64,000 nucleotides of DNA from Sphingobium sp. YR768 (GTDB lineage: Bacteria; Pseudomonadota; Alphaproteobacteria; Sphingomonadales; Sphingomonadaceae), in contig NZ_FOGE01000004.1 of the NCBI RefSeq assembly GCF_900111125.1, positions 124,001 through 188,000 of the forward strand. The letters run 5' to 3'. Shown in pieces: positions 60,638 through 64,000 of the stretch (positions are counted from its first letter, which is position 1; every line of letters begins with the position of its first letter). The translations under genes were made by a program, and so were the position numbers. The notes under the pieces were generated by a model. It searched no databases. It was given only the letters and a program-made list of their open reading frames with translations, and was not told the origin of the DNA.

Positions 60638-61384
60638 TCAAATCCCGGCATACCAATCATAATTGGCGTGGTCTTCCCAATATCCGCCCTTGCCCGCGCC
60701 TATGCCGGACAAATGTTGCACGGCTTCGATCCGCATCAGATATTTCGCCTGCTTATATCCCAGTTGCCGCTCCACCCGCAGCCGCAGCGGCGCGCCATTG
60801 GCCACACTCAGTGGCCGGTCGTTCAGTGCGAAGGCCAATAGGGTCTGGGGGTGGAAGGCGTCGGTCAGGTCGATGCTCTCATAATAGGGGCGCCCCGTGC
60901 CCATCCTGTCCGCGCAATGGAAGACGATGTAGCGCGCCTGGCTCCGTAGCCCCGCGCCGTCGAGAATCGTCTTCAAGGGCACGCCGCGCCACTGGCCGAT
61001 CGCGCTCCACCCCTCGACACAATCATGGCGGGTGATCTGCTCGCGATGGGGCAGGCTGTGCAACTGCGCCAGCGACAGAGACAGGGGCCGCGTTACCAGT
61101 CCATCGACGCGCAACCGCCAGTCGGCGAAATCGCCCCGCCACAGCGCCTTATATTCGGGCGTATTGGGATTGGCGGTGCCATTGGCGCGAAAGATCGGGG
61201 AAATCTGGTCCGGCCGGAATTCCCGCGCCATCGCATCGCGCGTCATCAGGCTGCGCTGCGCCCATTTGTGAAAATTCTCGGCGGAAAACAGCGCTTCGCG
61301 GAAACGCGCATTGCTACCGATCCGGTCGCATCCCGCCAGCGTCGTGGTCGCACCGATCAGCATCGCTCGGCGGGTCAAGATCAT
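60638..61384 (-). CDS. Molybdopterin-dependent oxidoreductase (YedY/sulfite oxidase-like)
   Basis: A 248-residue exported enzyme. The N-terminus carries a twin-arginine-like signal, TRRAMLIGATTTLAGC; the core has LRVDGLVTRPLSLSLAQLHS, the molybdenum-ligand Cys in TRHDCVEGWSAIGQWRGVPL and NGAPLRLRVERQLGYKQAKY. It is the sulfite-oxidase fold without the dimerisation domain, like the protein-methionine sulfoxide reductase MsrP (YedY). Coupled by four bases to a cytochrome b gene that would supply electrons, as YedZ does. Confidence 0.92.
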   Translation of the reverse strand: MILTRRAMLIGATTTLAGCDRIGSNARFREALFSAENFHKWAQRSLMTRDAMAREFRPDQISPIFRANGTANPNTPEYKALWRGDFADWRLRVDGLVTRPLSLSLAQLHSLPHREQITRHDCVEGWSAIGQWRGVPLKTILDGAGLRSQARYIVFHCADRMGTGRPYYESIDLTDAFHPQTLLAFALNDRPLSVANGAPLRLRVERQLGYKQAKYLMRIEAVQHLSGIGAGKGGYWEDHANYDWYAGI

Positions 61385-62100
61385 GGCCGGTCCTTGGGCA
61401 CACGATAGCGGCCGCTGATCATCGATCGTACCTCGTTCAGCGGTCCGGCCAGCAGCACCATCAGAATATGGACCAGAAAGAAGGCAACCAGCGCAAAGGC
61501 GGTGAGAAAATGGATCGACCGTGCCGATTGCCGCCCGCCGAACAGATCGACCAGCCAGGGCCAGGCCGCATTCATGCCGGGCGATAGGGTCAGGCCGGTC
61601 AGGATGATCAGCGGCAAGGCGATGAAGATGACGCCGATATAGCTCGCCTTTTGCAGCACATTATAGCGCAATGCCGCCGCCCCGGTGGGAAAGCGCAGCC
61701 GGGCATGATCCCGGATATCCTGCCAGATATGGCGCGGCCGGATTTCCTCGCGGGCAAAGGCCAGGTCGCGGGCGATATGCCGGTTGGCCAGGCTCCAGAG
61801 CATGTAGAAAAGCAGCGCGAAGGCGAAGACCGGCGCGGCGGCCAGATGCCAGTGCCGCGACATCGACAGATTATAGCGGGCGGGCAGGGTGATCCAGCCG
61901 CCGAAACGCTCCAGTATCAGCCAGGCATGGTCGGGATTGGCGCCATATTGCCCCCAATAGAGGCGAGGATGCGCATTGAAGATGCCAAGGCCGCTGGTCA
62001 GCAGCACATAGAGCAGTAGTGCATTCAGCCAGTGCCAGAGCCGTGTGGACAGGCGGTGGCGCCTGACCACCATGCCCGCAGTGTCGGTCCGGCTGTCCAT
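61381..62100 (-). CDS. Cytochrome b/b6-type membrane subunit (cytochrome b561 family)
   Basis: A 239-residue membrane cytochrome with four main helices and His heme ligands: HRLSTRLWHWLNALLLYVLL, SRHWHLAAAPVFAFALLFY and SARSIHFLTAFALVAFFLVH. It is the likely quinol-dependent electron donor of the molybdoenzyme encoded next. Start 62100 is chosen for AGGAT nine bases upstream; an upstream in-frame ATG at 62136 is possible. Confidence 0.9.
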   Translation of the reverse strand: MDSRTDTAGMVVRRHRLSTRLWHWLNALLLYVLLTSGLGIFNAHPRLYWGQYGANPDHAWLILERFGGWITLPARYNLSMSRHWHLAAAPVFAFALLFYMLWSLANRHIARDLAFAREEIRPRHIWQDIRDHARLRFPTGAAALRYNVLQKASYIGVIFIALPLIILTGLTLSPGMNAAWPWLVDLFGGRQSARSIHFLTAFALVAFFLVHILMVLLAGPLNEVRSMISGRYRVPKDRP

Positions 62101-62353
62101 GGGCGCGATCCTATCCCTTTTTTGCTGCGCGTCCATACGGGATCATGTCGTTGGCGGCGTCTATGATGTCGTTAGTCGAACGACAATGGAACTGCCGGAT
62201 GAATTTCATCAACGGCGATCCCGCAAGGGAAAAACCAAGTCGATACGCGAAAATCATATTTGCAGCATAATAATAACAAAATTCCTTATTCGATAAGGGG
62301 TTGATAATCAGGTCGCCTGTCAAACATTTTGATGCTTCGACGCATGAAGATAG

Positions 62354-62923
62354 ATGGGTAAAATGAAGAATATTACGATTTTTCTGGCCGCTTCGGTCCT
62401 GTGTTTCATTTCTGCGCCCGCTTTTGCGCGCGAACCCGTTTCCTTTACCGGCGCCCATGCCGAAATCATCACCGGCTATGATCGGGTCGATGCCGACGCC
62501 GTCAGTTCGGCCAATGGCCTGCTCTATGGCGTCAATGCCGGCTATGATGTCGCCGCCGGTGGCGTGATTTTGGGGCTGGAGGCGGAAATTTCCGATTCCA
62601 CCGCGAAGAAACGCTATGCGGGCGGGCGCACCGTCACGGATCGTGATCTCTATGTCGGCGGCCGCATCGGCGTGCCGCTGGGCGATGGCGCGCTGGCCTA
62701 TGCCAAGCTTGGCTACACCAATGCCCGGTTCGAATATAGCGGCGACGCGGGAGAGGGCGGCACGGTCAGCGGCGGCGACAATGCCGACGGGCTGCGTCTG
62801 GGCGCAGGGCTGGAATATCAGTTGAGCGACAGCCTCTTCCTGAAGGGCGAATATCGCTATTCCAACTATGAAGCCGGCCTGTCCCGGCATCAGGTCGTGA
62901 CGGGCGTGGGGTTCCGGTTTTGA
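62354..62923 (+). CDS. Outer-membrane beta-barrel (porin family) protein, first paralog
   Basis: A 189-residue outer-membrane protein with a signal peptide ending APAFA and an eight-strand barrel: FTGAHAEIITGYDRV, GLLYGVNAGYDV, DLYVGGRIGVPLGDGALAYA and KGEYRYSNYEAG, ending in aromatic VTGVGFRF. The second paralog follows 338 bases later. The start could also be the ATG three codons further. A long antisense open frame covers it but has no support. Confidence 0.88.
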   Translation: MGKMKNITIFLAASVLCFISAPAFAREPVSFTGAHAEIITGYDRVDADAVSSANGLLYGVNAGYDVAAGGVILGLEAEISDSTAKKRYAGGRTVTDRDLYVGGRIGVPLGDGALAYAKLGYTNARFEYSGDAGEGGTVSGGDNADGLRLGAGLEYQLSDSLFLKGEYRYSNYEAGLSRHQVVTGVGFRF

Positions 62924-62946
62924 GCGGACCTCTCTCATGCGATCGG

Positions 62947-62976
62947 AAGGGGCGGCTGGCGACAGCCGCCCCTTTT
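62947..62976 (+). terminator. Terminator after the first beta-barrel gene
   Basis: Perfect arms AAGGGGCGGCTG and CAGCCGCCCCTT with a four-base loop, then TTGC. Confidence 0.85.
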
Positions 62977-63261
62977 GCATGGCGGATGCCCGCAAGAGAT
63001 GGGCGGAAGAGGCATTGTCACCGTTTTGCAACACAAGCCCTGAAATTGATTGAAATAAACATCTGACCCCTTTGCAACTCAATCTGGCGATCCTAGATGG
63101 CCTCTGCGTGATCATGATGCAGGTCACGCTCTTCTCTCTCTGATAATGGAGAGAAAAGACGCAGGAGGTTTCGTGAGTAAAAATTCATGATTGCTTTGCA
63201 TCGAACCTGAACGCCGGATTAATATTTAAGTCGCGGCGAATAGATAAATATCGAGGACTTT
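62977..63261 (+). other. Leader region of the second beta-barrel gene
   Basis: No gene is seen. Two TTTGCAAC copies (near 63030 and 63073) lie about 43 bases apart in an AT-richer stretch and may be regulatory half-sites. A CTCTCT...GGAGAG hairpin at about 63137-63157 is followed by GCAGGAGG. AT-rich sequence just before the ATG suggests a strong, long-leader transcript. Confidence 0.35.
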
Positions 63262-63771
63262 ATGAAGACTGTGATTTTCGCAGCTATTGCTGCTGCCACC
63301 GTTGTTTCGGCCCCTGCCTTCGCTCAGGACGCTGCGCCCTTCACCGGGCCGCGCGCTGGCGTCACGGCTGGCTTTGACAAGGCGCAGGGCGAAGAAGGCT
63401 TCGCTTATGGCGTGACCGCCGGTTACGACATCGCTGTGACCCCGCGCATCACCTTTGGCCCCGAACTGTCGTTCGGTGACTCGACCGTCGACGGCAACGG
63501 CATCGACGCCAGCCGCGAAATCGCCGGCTCGATCCGCGCCGGTTATGTCGTGACCCCGCAGATCCTGGCCTTCGGCAAGGTTGGCTACACCAGCGCTCGC
63601 ATCGAAGCGGCTGGCGCCCACACTTCGCTGGAAGGCGTGCGTTATGGCGGCGGTCTGGAATATTCGGTGACCCCGAACACCTACATCTCGGCCGAATATC
63701 AGCGCACCGAATATGAAGATAATTTCGGTGGTCGCGACGCTGGCCTGGTCGGCATCGGCTTCCGTTTCTGA
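63262..63771 (+). CDS. Outer-membrane beta-barrel (porin family) protein, second paralog
   Basis: A 169-residue paralog of the preceding barrel. Signal peptide ends APAFAQ; strands FTGPRAGVTAGFDKA, FAYGVTAGYDI, RAGYVVTPQILAFGKVGYTS and SAEYQRTEYED, ending AGLVGIGFRF. The shared layout and end motif show tandem duplication. A third-position bias towards C is strong, suggesting high expression. Confidence 0.9.
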   Translation: MKTVIFAAIAAATVVSAPAFAQDAAPFTGPRAGVTAGFDKAQGEEGFAYGVTAGYDIAVTPRITFGPELSFGDSTVDGNGIDASREIAGSIRAGYVVTPQILAFGKVGYTSARIEAAGAHTSLEGVRYGGGLEYSVTPNTYISAEYQRTEYEDNFGGRDAGLVGIGFRF

Positions 63772-63822
63772 TCCCTCTCAAATGATCAGAATCCGCACGT
63801 CGCTCGTCGATGTGGGGATGGA

Positions 63823-63855
63823 GAAGGGCGGTCCCGCAAGGGGCCGCCTTTTTTC
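63823..63855 (+). terminator. Terminator after the second beta-barrel gene
   Basis: Arms AAGGGCGGTCCC and GGGGCCGCCTT pair with one bulge around GCAA, followed by six T residues. Confidence 0.8.
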
Positions 63856-63865
63856 TATGCGGGCT

Positions 63866-64000
63866 TTATGCGGGCAGCGCGCGCAGATCCGGCGCCACCC
63901 ACGCCAGCCGGGCATCAGGCGCCATCAGCACGTCGCGCGACCAGTAGGTGAACAGCCAGTCCTTGTTCCCCAGCGGGGACGCCATCAGCGCAGAAAGCGC
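63866..64000 (-). CDS. 3' end of an unidentified gene
   Basis: The last 44 codons of a minus-strand frame continue past the window end. The protein ends with DWLFTYWSRDVLMAPDARLA and WVAPDLRALPA. High third-position GC and good codon use support a real gene, and a convergent terminator precedes it. The family is not recognised from this fragment. Confidence 0.55.
   Translation of the reverse strand, partial: ALSALMASPLGNKDWLFTYWSRDVLMAPDARLAWVAPDLRALPA

Noticed and set aside
62111-63127. Minus-strand frame of 338 codons
   Set aside because: Covers the first beta-barrel gene in antisense and two terminators; no motif, while the plus-strand barrel has signal peptide and terminal Phe.
1-64000. 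tRNA, rRNA or transposase-bearing insertion sequences
   Set aside because: No intergenic stretch showed a tRNA-like cloverleaf with GTTCGA-type T-arm or rRNA sequence, and no frame had DDE or tyrosine transposase motifs. A covariance-model scan would be needed to exclude small RNAs.

Overview
The window is high-GC chromosomal DNA from an alphaproteobacterium, most likely a sphingomonad (Sphingomonadaceae, Sphingobium/Sphingomonas-like). That placement is an inference. It rests on the gene order rne - amidase - PBP1A - (insert) - prfB, an RNase E with an acidic insert in its S1 domain, frequent TonB-dependent receptors, and many short palindromic repeats between genes. No rRNA, tRNA, CRISPR array or insertion sequence with a transposase was found.

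Layout. 1-3.2 kb: the 5' part of cstA (pyruvate/peptide uptake), a DoxX-like membrane protein, a PNPOx-like flavin protein and a 2'-5' RNA ligase-like protein. 3.4-7.1 kb: the rpmH-rnpA-yidD-yidC-engB-(phnA-like) cluster on the minus strand, with its promoter; the rnpA 3' end contains a palindromic repeat. 7.2-12.2 kb: a periplasmic DsbA-like oxidoreductase, an M48 protease with TPR-like repeats, and rne. 12.7-20.7 kb, plus strand: a cell-wall amidase, PBP1A, an inserted segment (orphan ORF, DUF559 endonuclease flanked by palindromes, a diverged second copy of the PBP1A tail, a minus-strand methyltransferase), prfB, and a methyltransferase with a lipoprotein signal. 20.7-24.8 kb: a tight four-gene operon with two ATP-grasp enzymes, a nucleotidyltransferase and a GT4 glycosyltransferase, which I cannot assign to a known pathway. 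24.9-28.5 kb: a TonB receptor with an ENPP-type phosphodiesterase. 28.7-39.7 kb: a serralysin-type RTX protease, a second RTX protein without a protease domain, and a convergent type I secretion operon (adaptor, ABC exporter, TolC-like). 40.2-44.9 kb: an iron module, with a siderophore receptor divergent from DUF3649/PepSY/DUF3325 membrane proteins around a Fur-like operator. 44.9-45.6 kb: a TetR regulator. 45.6-53.4 kb: the complete ccoNOQP-ccoGHIS locus for cbb3 oxidase, headed by a perfect FNR/FixK box and broken up by two palindromes. 53.7-58.8 kb: a secreted peroxiredoxin, a VOC protein, a lipoprotein, recF, two tandem CHAP proteins and DUF3297. 58.9-64 kb: an Arg/Trp-rich secreted protein, cfa, a YedY-like oxidoreductase with a cytochrome b, two paralogous outer-membrane beta-barrels and the 3' end of an unidentified gene.

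The clearest structure beyond ordinary genes is the repeat content. A family of elements with GTTTG-type inverted ends occurs at 14.0, 40.0 and 55.7 kb, with a solo end at 53.6 kb. The 40.0-kb copy carries a perfect 31-bp-arm palindrome that the 14.0-kb copy lacks. Other families are REPIN-like pairs around rnpA, CTGTCGAAG palindromes inside the cco locus, and CCTCCCC palindromes bracketing the DUF559 gene. The most promising candidates for something undescribed are the ATP-grasp/glycosyltransferase operon, the DUF559-palindrome unit, and the 16.8-18.7 kb segment with the displaced PBP1A tail.
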